64,000 bases of DNA. Origin: Anseranas semipalmata (lineage: Eukaryota > Chordata > Aves > Anseriformes > Anseranatidae). Both the position numbers and the translations under genes were made by a program. Numbering within the stretch: position 1 is the stretch's first letter; each line of letters starts with the position of its first letter. The stretch covers positions 369,091 through 433,090 of the forward strand of contig VXAA01000655.1 in assembly GCA_013399115.1 (NCBI GenBank). Direction: 5' to 3'. Under the pieces are notes generated by a model. That model did no database searches and had not been told where the DNA came from. It was given only the letters and a program-made list of their open reading frames with translations. Shown piece by piece: positions 46,641 through 59,283 of this stretch.

Positions 46641-49600
46641 GTAAGGCCCTGATGTGGAGCAGAATTTGTCAGGAAATGCAGTGACTATCAGAGCTGCTGC
46701 CAGGATTCAGAAAGCTTACTGTGTGCTATCTTTAGTTATCCCAATTCTGCCAGACTATCTTCATAAAATAACCAGTCACTTGGCAGATTGTGTGCCAATG
46801 TAATTTGTTCCGTGTTCAATTATTCACCTGCTCAGAAGGCAGCAGAAAGCCCAAGGTCACGGCAGAAGGCAATTGAGAAAGTGCAGTACATTTGAAGAGC
46901 TATTCAGGTGTCAGAAGGAAACATAAGAAGTCTTGCACTAAGGCAAGAAATTATGTGGCTTATTACCCGGCCATCGCTTTGGGAGCTCGTCAGCGCGCTG
47001 CCTTGTGTGTTGGGAGATGCATGGATCAAATCCTAACTGAGTTTGTGTTCAGAATGTACACATTAAAATAATGGAATGTAGGAGTCGTACGTTCTTCTAA
47101 GGAGAGACATTGGCATCCTACTGGCAGGCTGAGAAGGACTGAATTACATCAAAGTGAAGTCCTCCTCTTTCACAGTGCCAGATGTGGAAGCGAACAAAGA
47201 TGTGTTTGCGTCTCTGGCCGTGAGATGTGGGCGTCTGCGCTGCTGTCATTGCAGCTGTTGTTAGGATGTGTTCTGGCTGCGCGACTCCGCTGGGTGTATG
47301 CGGCTGTGCGGGGAGGGGCAGAACAGGGCTGTTGCTGGTATAACAAAATACGTGTTTGCTGGCAGCCGCTGAATCTCAGCTCTTGGAGGCTGCCCCATGC
47401 TGTAAATTAGCTTCTGTTTCTGCCTGGCAGTTGGCACTTGGTTCATTTGTAGATGCTAATTGTACTCCGATGTTATCAACAGCAGGTAATTGAAAAGGGC
47501 TTGATGAATTACTTAATTTCTCCTAATAGCTGACTCTTCAAGAGCTGAATGAAGAAGATAAGGTGAACTGGAGAAAATGCGACAGTCCTAGCTTTCTGAT
47601 TAGTGTTGAGAATCTCCTCCTTTACGCAAGTTAGGGAAAATGTGGGAGGCAAAGTAGCTTTGAGGCAAAAGTGCCTGTGGGGTGCTTAGCGTTAGAGAGC
47701 ACTGAGCATTGATAGTGTTTCTGTTACTGTGACAGAGCACCCAGCAGGCAAGAGGGCAGGGAGGATGGAGCTTTGTGTCTGGCTTCCCCTACTTTTATGT
47801 AAGGGCTTTCGCAAAGTGCAACGGTAGATGCCTCTAGCAAAGCACAAAGTACATCCCCCCATCTTGGCTGCCATTGTGGGGCTGGTCTTGGGGAGACGGG
47901 GAGTCATGAGGGATCCACTGGTCAGTCCCAGGGACAGAGGGGCTCACATGGAGAAGAAGGACCTTGAATTGTCCGGGCAGGGAGTAGGGGGAGGTATAAA
48001 CTCTGGATTCCTGTGGGAGATGGGGACATCATCCTTGGCTGTGCTTGGGGAACATGCTGGCTTCACAGCTTGTGTTTGGGATTGAGGGAATGTTCCTCTT
48101 GCTGTGGAGTTTATCTTCAATGTGTTTTGTTTCCAGTGGAAACTGACCAGAGAGTGCGCAGGCTGTTAGTAGTTACTGGGAGATGGCACAGCCGTGTTCA
48201 GCCATGAGTGCCTCTAACATGGGGATGGACCTATTCTGAGCAGCACCAGCAAACCTGCAGAGTTCAGAAACAGTTTCATTAGCCTCCTCTCTGAAGCACT
48301 TGCTCCTTCTGGAGAATTGCCCCAATTCTTTCTGAGCAAGTCCAAGAAAGTAAGGAAATGCAGTCTTGAGAAACAGAAGCTGTCACTCGGTTTTGTTTTT
48401 CTTCCCCATGACAGTTGGATGAGCTGTCTAGGGTTGTCTGTATTGTCTCCTCCCATTTTTGCGAGCCCTTTGTCGTTGGGCAGACCACATCTATTTACTA
48501 GAGGAAAGAGCTTAATTCAAGTTCTGTGATGTTTCTTTTTCTAACTGCCTGTATGGTCAGTGTAGTCTGGCTCTGTGTTACTCAGCACTGTTACATTAGA
48601 AAAAAAAAAAAAAGCCTGGTATAGAAGTGTAGAAGTGTCAAGATGAGATAAGTATCAGCTCTTACAGGGAACTGCTAAACCTACAGGAGTTGTTTTGCCT
48701 CATCCCAGAATGAAACAAGTGCTCCTGCAGAAGGAAGCGATTTGCTCTTGTTCTTCAGCCTTCATGTGTTCTCACTTGCATTTTTAATTCTCTTACTGTT
48801 TTGCTGGCTCAAAACCAGTCAGGTTGGGACTAGAAAGTTCATCGTAATATGATTATTAGCCTTACGGGAGCTTTGGATTTAATGATATTTTCAGCATGCA
48901 ATTCCAGAAAAAATTGTTTAAAAAAAAAGTGTTGCAGCAGAGAATGTTTTTCTTGTTTGGATTTAAGTCTAAATATAAGCCTTTAGGTTGGTATGCTGAC
49001 TCAGCCAGTCTACACTTTGTATTCGAATAGTTTTCCTAGCTTCTGAGTACAGGATCTCACGTTTCAGCTGTTATTTGGCTATTTTTCTATGTCCCCTCTG
49101 TCAGAGTTAAGTTACACTGGAAAAAGAGAACATGCAGTTCTTGTTGAGAAAGTCTATTACTGTTGTTAAAATGCATCCAGTACCAATTAAAAAGTCGAGT
49201 CTTAATTGTCTCTTTCATCTAATCCACATGCAAAACAAAACCTCATCAAAATAACCACGCCGACGGGCAAAAAATGTATCTAAATGTGTGTTTCCAAGCC
49301 AGAATGTTAGAGTTGGCCTCTTTGCTGAAGCAACAGAATTTTCTGTTTGTATTTCACTGATTTAGATGGAAAGCTCTCTGAAGTGTACTATCTAATGTTG
49401 AGCAAGACAGACACAGAATATAACATAGCCCAGCTGCTGTAGTGCTCTGCAGGGAGATATAATGCGCTCTGTGACTCAGTAAGCTGAAGGTAATGGACTG
49501 AGGGCAAGTCACAAGTTATCAAGCCCTTCACAACAAGGAGATCTGGAGTTTAACCAGAAGTCTCAGATTGTCAACCTTTGCAAAGCAGATGGTGTTTCCA

Positions 49601-52503
49601 AATGCCAAGGCTCCATGTAGAGAGCTGGCTTTTCAGCCTCTGCAGCGCTCAAGGGTTCCTGTTGTGATGCAGAGAGGACATTTCAGATTATTAATAAAAC
49701 ATAGTTTAAGCCTCTCCCTAGGTGCTTGGCATCTTTTTGCAGTTATGAAGTTCTATGCCTCTCTTTTATGTGCTTGCTACTCAGTGTTGGATGGGCTGCC
49801 TGTCTTAAGATAGAGGCACGTATGTTTCATTTTGGTCTCTAGGACTTTGCTTTACTTGCAAGTAAAGGGTATTATAGAAAGTTTAGTCTAGTTTCACTGA
49901 TAATCGTTTCAAATCCCCAAGTAACTTGTAGGAAAAAGTAAAAGTTAATGTTGTATTCAGAGATAGGGAGAGGCTTTGTGTGTCAGATATGCCCTTGGCA
50001 GATGCTGAAGCTGTGGCACCTCTGAAGACTCAGCTCCACATCTCTGTACAGCGGGTGTAATTTTGGGGTGTGCCATGCCAGAGGGGAGAAGAGTGCCTAT
50101 TTAGGATTTACAGTTAGAGGGCTGATTATTCTTGGGGAAGCACAACTGCTGGTTTTTCTTAATCATCACAGCAAATTCACTAAACCGGTACAGTGAGGAT
50201 TGTACTGAGGATGACATTCTAGTTTTGCTCGAAGAAAGTTTTTTCATTACGAAAAAATGTTTTTTCAGCATCTGTACTTCAAACATTTAAGAGACTTTCT
50301 TGGGTGATCAGTCTGTTTAATTTTCAGGTCATCATTAAATTAAAAAAAAAAAAAACACAAAATGTCAAATATTGTATTTAATAATGTCAAGACTAAGAAT
50401 GTGAAAACAATTCCCCGAGAATTTCTGTAGAGATCTTTTTAGTACTGAACTACCCTCCCAAAATCCAAACAAAAATAACCCCCTGAAAACCCTCACATCT
50501 TTCTCTCTCCTTGATATTCTGGGGGAAGGGGAGCTGTTTGGGGGGATAGTGTGTTCATGCATCAGTTCTTATTCTGAAGTGTTTCACCTCAGTTAAGGCA
50601 AAACTGCAATATCCAGCTTGTAAAATTAGAATTATATTAATTTCATTGAGTATGGTTTTGGGAACACATCAAAACTGTTAAATTCCTGCCCATAGGGGTC
50701 AGTATGTATTTCTAAATTTTAGCTACCTTTTACAGTCATCGTTGTGTCTTCCGTCATCTTTACCTTTGTAAAGTACTTACTAGAAAATTCAGTGAGCCAT
50801 GATGTAAAATTAAGAAGACAAGAGGCATGGCACAGATGATACAATGGTGTCTCTAAAACGTCACTTCCAGAAGCAGCATAAAATGCTGGAAGATGAGGAA
50901 TGGTTTGAGTGGTCTATACTGGACTTCGGGGTGTAAAGTTGGGTTGTGTTTGCAGCTTGTTCCCTTTAGTGGGTTCTGAGGCGGTGTAGTGAAGATGCAG
51001 GCAAAGCCTCGTGAAGAGCACAAGTCACAAAGTGGTTGTTACGTTTGGCCATCTCCTCCCTAGTTGCTGAAGGACTGGGGAACTTGCCCAAGACCCCCTT
51101 CCCTCATCTCTCGCTGCCCACAGGCATCAGCTAGCTGCAGGGCGTCGCATCAGAGCACACCCAGGCGGTGGATGCTGTTAGGCTCTCCTGTCAAAGGGGA
51201 GAGCACCAAAGAGGGGGCTGGGATGTGGTTCTCCCACCCCGTGGGTGAGCTTTAAAACCACTTTTTTTCAACTTTCAACATGTTTGCATTTCATTCCAAA
51301 AGAGTGGCTTCAGTCAAGGGCAATGTTATTTCAGTCTACGCTGGAGGCCATGGTGCAGCTGTGACTCCATCGCGACACAAAGGTTTGTGCTGCTTTGTCT
51401 GATGCTAACGGGAGACTGAAGCTCCCTTTGACTTCTGCTCAAACCTCCTGCTGGGCTCCAGCACAGGAACTGCAAACACCGTTTCAAAGTTAGTCTGATG
51501 CTTTCCCTCTTCCCTTACCAATTTGTTGCCTGAATTGGACAATCAATGATTTGCACAGGCAGAACATGATTATTTTGCTGATGCTCTATACGGTTTCTAC
51601 CTAGTTCTAACTGTATTCATCATTAAGGAAAGAAAAAAAGCTTGTGAATGAACGTAATTTGTGCCAATTTTGTAGCTTTACACGATATAAGGCAGTAAAG
51701 GCTATCTCTGACTGTCTCCCCTCATGTCTGCTAGATTCTGGGCTTGGGTCTGTTCTGCTGTGTTTTTTGTATGCTATTCCAGGACGTAGTCCAGCTGCCT
51801 GACCAGAAGACTGTCTGCTACTTTGCAGTCAATGATTATAGCTGTAAGAATGAGTCAGAATGCTGATGTTTTGAAGTGACAGTGTATTTCTGGATCTTTC
51901 TTCCTTACATGGCCACCACAGATGGGTGACAGCTCTAACAAACTAATGCAATAGCAGTCTCCATGGATGAGGAGAGCACAGCTTTGTTCTCTGTTATGCT
52001 ACTTGGTTTTGTCTTAGGTATCTCCTGGTAAACATTTGCTCACTGTTCCTTCTCCTTTCTTGGCAGTAAAGAGGCCAACTAAAAGATGTAGAACTGTGAA
52101 GGCTTCATCCCCCATCCATCTACGAACCTCATTTTTTGTCTCTTGAGGAATGCACAAAGAGAATATATTTGGTAGGTGATGATTTTGGAGTGCGAGTCAG
52201 AGCCTTTCCTTACTGGGCCATCCTTTGCAGTTGCCCCTGGAAAATGATGGAAATGTACCAGGAAGTGGTGTGTGGGGTCTTTGAGCAGGGCTTGTGACAG
52301 AGTGCAGCCTTTTCGGCAGACATGGTGTCCAGGATGAAACTCCATCCATAGCTGCTACCGAGACTGGCAGCACTGGCTCTGTTTTAGTAACCTGTTGCCT
52401 TAATCTCTAATCTGAATTTTACTTCTCTGGATGTCATTTGCCTTTCAGAGAATGATCTGTATCTGACTTGCCATCTTCCTCTCTTACTTTCCTTCTCCTT
52501 CAG

Positions 52504-52545
52504 GTGGGACAGGAGAGTTTGGTGTCCTACTGTCTTCAGCTCCAG
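52504..52545 (+). other. Candidate cryptic or alternative 42-nt exon
   Basis: A 42-nt segment is preceded by a branch-point-like CTGAC (52463-52467), a long pyrimidine tract and TTCAG (acceptor AG 52502-52503). It is followed by CTCCAG|GTACTC. Its length is a multiple of three, and in phase 1 it reads without a stop as GTGEFGVLLSSAP between exon 4 and exon 5. No known TTC28 isoform is recalled with this insert, and it would interrupt a TPR helix. It may well be chance. Confidence 0.2.
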
Positions 52546-55500
52546 GTACTCTTTTCTTATCTATCCTCAAGTAAAGTATGAAGTGTCAGTGGAAGAGAGT
52601 CTGTGTTGAGTCAGCACCCCTGATACTGTTCCCCTGTTTTAAGTTCTTCCACATTGAGGGAGAGAGGCAATTGCAGTGAACATAGGACTTCTCACTAACA
52701 GCCTCATTCTTCATCCACCATCCAGCACTCCGATGGGCATAGCTCCTGTGTTGTCAATGGCATTTTAATGGTGACCACTGTACACTGATGTTCGTTGTTC
52801 CTGACAGTGGAGGCTCTTCAGGGTGATTAAGCTTTGGAGATGAGCTGTAGCATCCTGTAGCTCACTAGTGTCTCCTAAATGACCCTTGATAACAAAGACT
52901 TTTCCTTTTCCATCAAGTCAGGTGAGTATTTGCAAAAAATAAAATCTATTGCTACCAGAGATGTGATCCAAGGGAGATAAGAGGGCTGAGCTGAAAAAAT
53001 GAGAGGAACTTTGTGGCAGCAGCAGAATTCACATCTTAAGGCGTTGGTGATCCCCAGGAGGTTGCTCAGCTGGAAATCCTGCTGTACTGCCCGAAGCACA
53101 GCGTACCCATAGCCCTAGGGAGGTCAAGCGACTTGTACGTAGCACACTGCAGTAGTCTGGCCTGAGGACTGTAACAGCTAATACCTATGCTAGTACAAGA
53201 GCCATTTAGAAGGGTTTTTGGGGGGTACAAGAGAAATTATAAGCTAAAGTATGTATTTCACACCAAGCTCCTGACGTTCTTTCTCAATGTATTTTTTTAA
53301 TGCACTTGGCACTAAAAGCAGACGCTTGCATTCCATGCTGTTCCAACACCTCTTGCAAGGCAGGTAGCTCTGCAGATATTTTCCTCAGCCTAAATTTTGC
53401 CATCTCAGTGCTATGTAGACAACAACAGTGACCAAATCACAGGCCAGACCTGCCTGGGTGTCATTCAGTTTCTAAGATACTAACTTGGAAACTGAAGCTG
53501 ATCTAGATTTGGGGAGACGGACATTAAAGAAAGTAATTATTGCATGTCCATCTGAATTCCAGATGAGCAGAATTCCTTGCAGCCCATCTTCACAGGTGTC
53601 ATTAAGTGTAATTTTTGTTTTGCATTGTCCCATAAGAGGGACAGCCAGGGGCTGCAAGTTAGTCTGTTGTATTAGTGAATTTACTTTGTAATTCTGTGGT
53701 TACTTTTATCCCCTTTGCACAAATTCAAACATGTCAGCATTGGTAGGACTTCAGAGAATGACCCCTTGAGTTCATGTTGTTAATCTCTGGACAGATAAAC
53801 ACTCTGATGTCTTGCTCTGTCCATGCAGGGGAATTCCAGCTTCCCAATCAGCAAAAGAAACAGTGAAAGTAGAATAACCAGACCCATTTTGTATTTTGTA
53901 CAGCTGTGCATGAAACAAAGAAGTAGGGATGGACTGCAGCTTTCTATATCTGGCAGATGAGCAAATTCAAAGGTCTGGTGGGCAACTCCTGCCATTGGCA
54001 TGATGAAGAGAGCAAGTCTCCCTTGGGATGATGGCTGAACTCCCCAAACCTGCTCAGTGTGGAGGCAGGGCCTCTCGTGATCACACTGCCACCACCGGTT
54101 TCACATTCCTGCTCAGCTTGCTGCAAACCCACTACTGTTTTTCAGCAGTGACAAATCACAGTCATTCCAAAACCACCTATGCATATGAAACATGGCAGCG
54201 AAGTTTCCTTTTGCTCAGTGCTGCCAGGACTGCTAACGAGCTTAGAACACCACGTGGAGCAGGGCAGGGCACAAACCCATTCGGACGGTTTCCAAAGGGC
54301 TAGTGCATTAAAATTGCTGACGTTTGCCTGTGGCACCTTGAGTGCCACACATGCTAGGTTTGGATCCCTGAGGTGTCTGAAACACTGCTTTGCACGCTCT
54401 CCTAAGTGTGGAGACAGGACTGTTCCTTAAGCAATAATCCTGATCTTCAAAACCCATGATAAAGCCCAAAATGAACCTGTCTCTTTTGTAAGAGCCATCT
54501 GGTCTGTTTCTTGCAATTGTTGTTTTGTTGCCAAATATTGCAGCTAGGGAGCCTGCATTGTGCAGGACATGAGACAGAATGTAAAGCATCCCGTGCATCT
54601 CTGGCAGACTGCGTCCCCATAATCTCCCTAAGATCTGTGTGGTTGGGTGTTTCCAGCCACGTGGTGTGAAAGGTTGGCTTGCTGTTTTGAGTTCCTCCAC
54701 GTGTCTGACCTTCCAGCCAGTCCTCCATCTGCCTGTCCTGTTCCTGTGCTTGAGTTGTTTTGTGTTTTGTGCAGCATCTTTGGCATCTGCAAACCTCAGC
54801 AGTGCTGTTGTGGCTGGTAGCTCTTGTATGTTTCCTGGTGACGTTTTTCCTACTCTGTTCCCTGAGAATTAAGGCTATGTTTTAGTTCTCGCTGTGATAC
54901 ACTTGGGATTAATAATACAGATTAATGCATAAGGAAATGATCTGTGAATGTGCTTTTAATAGTGAGTCTTGCTGATGAGTTCATTCTGCCAGAGATGTTA
55001 TTGGTGATGTCATGATTTTGTGGTGTAAGCATTTTTGGGAAGGTAGCCTAAGACCAAATGGTCTGTGTGCTGCACAGCACCATGGCAGGGCAAGCTGCAA
55101 CACTCAGAGGCAATGTGTTTTCATGGCAGTGTGTACTTTAACGATAAGGGGTGTCCACATCCCCAGCGTAGTTCCTGGTCCATGCGTGATCGTTGCTGAC
55201 CGCAGTTACTCTCCCAGAAAAGCTGTAGAAGCTCAGAGTTACCAGGGGAATCTGTGATTCAGCTAAGAGAGATGAAAGATGCGCCTTGAGGTATTGAATC
55301 CAGTCTCCTGTTATTGCGCATGCCATGTAATACTGACACTATGATTCATAAACTAAATAAATCCCATTTTAACAGTAATGTTTTTTTTGCTTCACTATCC
55401 TACTGTAGGGCTATTCTGGAGCTTCAGCACTCTGATGGTCAAAAGGATTTCCAGGGTTGATGCCTCTTCGTAGTTACACCAATATTGTTCTGTAAATTGC

Positions 55501-56228
55501 TAGTCTTTTACATTCCGACAGGAATCACATTTGTCTTCCTTTACTGGAAATACATCAATTCACTGGATAGCTTCTTCTCTTTGTATTTCCAAATGATGTC
55601 TCCCTACCCTTGTAGTAGAAATTCTTGCTATTGGTCTTGAAGTGCACGTCTTTGTATATTTTACTCTTGAACTTCATTACCCCATTCTTGTTGCTCTGAT
55701 ACACAAGGTTGTCCAATCCTTCCTGCATAATATTCCTATCCTTCCCTGCATTGGCAGTGCTTCTTCACTGGGTTTTGGTACATTTCATCGTAGCACTCAC
55801 TTCCTTTGTGCCAAAGGCACTACTCAATAACTTTAACAATGTTTGTCCTCTTCTCTGCTTTCTGACTCTTAAATAAGAAGTATCTCATCATAGAACAAGT
55901 TATCTAGGCAGCTGAACTCAGTTTTGCTTTTAACCTGTTTTCTATTCTCCTTCCCTTTTACTGTCACTTCAAGCTGAGTGCTTTCCTTCACCTGATTCCT
56001 CCAAGGAGGTACAAAGGAGCTCTGGTAGAGAACAACTGCATGTCTCGTCTCCTTGAGGAATCTGTCTGTTTAGCAGTAAGAGATTAGGAAACGTTTACTT
56101 GTTCACTTTGGAAACCCCGGGTTTTCAGATGTGGTTTGCAATGTATTGCCATGTATTCAGCTTTCTCACAGGTGGGGCTGCTGTGTTATGTCATGCTGGC
56201 ACGTGGAGGTGCTGGCTGGAATGAAACT

Positions 56229-56710
56229 GCGTCAGGAGACGGGCCAGGAGCGCGGGCACTGGCCTCCTTGGGGCAGCGCTGGTGCTGCCCGCTTCCAGCT
56301 CAGACACCGCCCGCTGTATTCAGCAGAGAGATGTAGCTAATTCCATCTTCTGCAGTTGCTGCAGTAATGGGACGTTTTTGCAGTGACTGTTTTTCAGTTC
56401 TACCTTATTTAGCTTTGTGTCCAGTCCAGTTCCACCCCCTGTAGTTACTTGGTGCTTTTCCTGCCGAAGGCGGTGCCATCTCCTGTGAGCACTCAGCTGC
56501 GCGTGGCAGCGCGAGCCCCGCACTGTCCACGAGGGAGGGCCAAAATCCTGGCGTTGTGTCTGGCGGCTTGCCGCGCAGCTCGGCTCTGCGCAGGGCGTTG
56601 CAGAGCTCAGTGCAGCTTGTCCTTCGTCCACCGCCTTCCCTTGTCACACTGCAGGGATACATCAGCATGTGTCAGGCAGAGAGCTGATGATCAGGTGGAG
56701 CCGCGGGCCC
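56229..56710. other. CpG-dense patch, candidate intragenic CpG island
   Basis: By eye count about 17 CpGs fall within 56464-56634, and further clusters occur at 56229-56316 and around 56701, in an intron that is otherwise CpG-poor. It lies about 2.6 kb before the large exon 5. This density is typical of unmethylated islands, so an alternative promoter or enhancer is possible. No TATA, start codon context or exon was recognised. Confidence 0.55.
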
Positions 56711-59283
56711 AGCAGAGCTGAGGGAGAAGTTGGCCAGGAGCTGTGCTAAGACGCCAGGGAGCCGGTCCCTTCTGCTGTCAGCTCTGCATTTGATCACAAT
56801 TGCAATGTGTGGGGAGAGAAACGAACGGTCAGCAGCAGCCAAGTGTTTGCTGTTTCAATCTTGTTTCATTCTGCACATGTTTTCTAAATTGCCTTCTCCT
56901 GCAACCTCATGTTAGTAGGAAAGTAAGCGGAATTTTTGAATAACTTGCTTTGATAACAATACAGATAATCCAGCCAGAAAGCTTCACGCTGATGTAATGG
57001 AACTTGGGTTTTCAATCCTGCATGAATTTAAGAAATGAACCTGTGAGGTCCAAATTGCCTTGGTAAAGCAAATGTCAGCCCTCATGTTCCAGCCTCACTT
57101 GGAAACTTGTCTGTCCTCAGATTTCTCTGTGTAAGTAGAAAACGAGGGGAGGCTGATGCACAGGGCCCGGTCGCAGCATGCTGCCCTTACCAGTGGCTGG
57201 GGAAGGCAGCTGCTCCCTGACACTCCACATCGTTTCCTCCTCTTCTCGTTGGTTGTGATACGGAGATGGAGATTGGAAGCTGTTTTCTTTCAGGGTCAGG
57301 GAAGGACCTGAGGTTGTCTTCCAGAATCAAGTAACTGTGTTTGCAGGGCCTCCGTCAATAGCTCCTGGCTCTCTAGGCCTGTTCATGAGTGTTTGCAAAG
57401 GAGCCACACATATTCACAGACAAAGTCTGATTAAAGCACAAGTTATAGCATTGGCTGGAATTGGGGTGTTTTGACCTGTGCTGCAAATAGACATTTCAGC
57501 GATGTCTGCTCAGGCAGGCCTGGCTCCCAGGCGTCCTCTCCACGTCTTTCTCGGGCTGCTGGAGCTGCGTGGGGGTGTGCTGCTCTGACAAGTGGTTTTG
57601 CCCTGTTTGTCTTTGTTGATTGGTACTCTTTAAGCAGTAATTCAGTGTTTTTGTCAGGTCAGTTCGGAAGTTTTGTTCCTCTGTCAGGGTTGGGCATGGC
57701 CTGTGGGAGAGGTGCGATGGTCTTCAGGTGCTTCCTGACCTGAAGTCTCTTTGGGTGGCACATGGACCTGCAGGTGCCAGGGAAGTTTCTGCTCCTGGGA
57801 GAAACGGTGCTGTGCCAGGAAGGAAGAGCACATCTTTGTGGGGCTATCTTGTGCTGCCACACAGTCTCTGTAGGCCTCCCTCTTTCCTTGTCTTCCTCAG
57901 CAAGGCCCAGTTTCTCTGCTGTTCTATCCGCTTCTGTGCTTGCCTTACTGAGGTGCGACAGTGTAGGTTGTTTTAGTTACTGCTTCTGCTTTGCTAAGTG
58001 TAGTAAATTGGGCTATGCCTCCGGACACGTTTGAGCTTTCAGGCGTGACTTGGCCAGCATGGGGGTCTGCAACAGGGCCCACCACAGCACAGAGATGTTG
58101 CTGATGTTCAGGACACCTGAACTGTCCTGTGGCCTTTGAAAGAAGGGCTGTCTTTCTTTTTGTATCCTTTCTGAGGGACATCCTAAGGGACCACTCTTTG
58201 CAGGTCTGAATCATCAGTGGGTAAGGGCTTTGGGAGTGTGCATTATACGTTTTTCTTCTGATTTTTTTTTAAAGAGGTAGAGAGTAAAGGCAGTTGTCTC
58301 AAATGAAAAGTCTCAAGTATGCAGAGCTCTGATCAGATTCACTAGTGTTTGGACTCTGGATTATTGACCGCAGTCATTTACACTGTCTCTGAGGTATTGC
58401 ACAGCCTGAGCTCCAGTGGGAGGTTCTGGTCTGTCTTTCCCCGGAGCAGGACTCTTCCTGCTGTCTCTTCCTTGATTTTGGCTCCAAACATCACCACCCT
58501 TCTGTTCTGCTCATTGTCTGCTCCAGACTATAGTCTGTATGGTGCTATTTACCGAACAGATACTAGTCACTATTGCAGAAAAGCCTCTGCTGGGCCCAGA
58601 GAGATGACTTCTTCCACAGCAAAGCCCTGAGCTGACCCCGGCTCTGTCCCAGCTTCCTGCCTGTGGCCGGTTGTTCTTCTACCCGTGAAACCCAACCCTG
58701 GCCAAGAATGTCTGTCTCTGTGCCTCAACACGTCTACAGGAGTGGGCCTCTCCTTTTGCTTGTGTAGGAGAGGCTTTCTGATTGCTGTTGTTGTGCGGAT
58801 GTCCTGTGGCTGGGCAGGAGAGGCCCCACTGCAGAGTGGAGGCTGCTCTATGTCTTTCGCTGGTGCTGTGTCACCCGCTAACCTGCTTCCTAGCACAGAG
58901 GAGATGCAAAGAATGCTACAGAAAGCGATCTGGTTCTCCTTTAGGATGCAACACACGGTGTGTGGGAGCAGCCCCTTGTAACATTAGGTCAGTTCAGAAC
59001 AATGGCAAAATGTTGGCTGTGCCTGTAACCTCTAGTGTAGAACTGGATCCATCATGGATCCCTTGTCTCCGTGCTCTGGGTGAAATGTGGTCTCTGTGAG
59101 TGGAGTCAGAGCAGTACCCTGTGTCTCCGTGTGCTGGCACTCATATCAAGTTGTGGTCAAGAAAACAACAGCGTGTAAGATGCATGAGGAACAGAGTGAG
59201 AAAAAAGTAATTTCTGTCATGCAATTAGGTAAGGGTTACCGTGACAGAGTGTTTTTGTTGAACCCATTTCTGTTGTTTTTCAG

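Larger units (their letters stand above)
46641..59283 (+). other. Intron between exons 4 and 5
   Basis: This 12,643-nt phase-1 intron has a GTAAGG donor and a TTGTTTTTCAG acceptor. It contains A tracts near 48.60 and 50.34 kb, a candidate 42-nt in-frame exon at 52504-52545 and a CpG-dense patch near 56.23-56.71 kb. Segments near 47.4-47.5 and 49.2 kb are AT-rich and contain repeated TAATT-type words. That is only a weak hint of conserved non-coding DNA. No gene, LTR or CR1 fragment was recognised in the rest. Confidence 0.85.
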
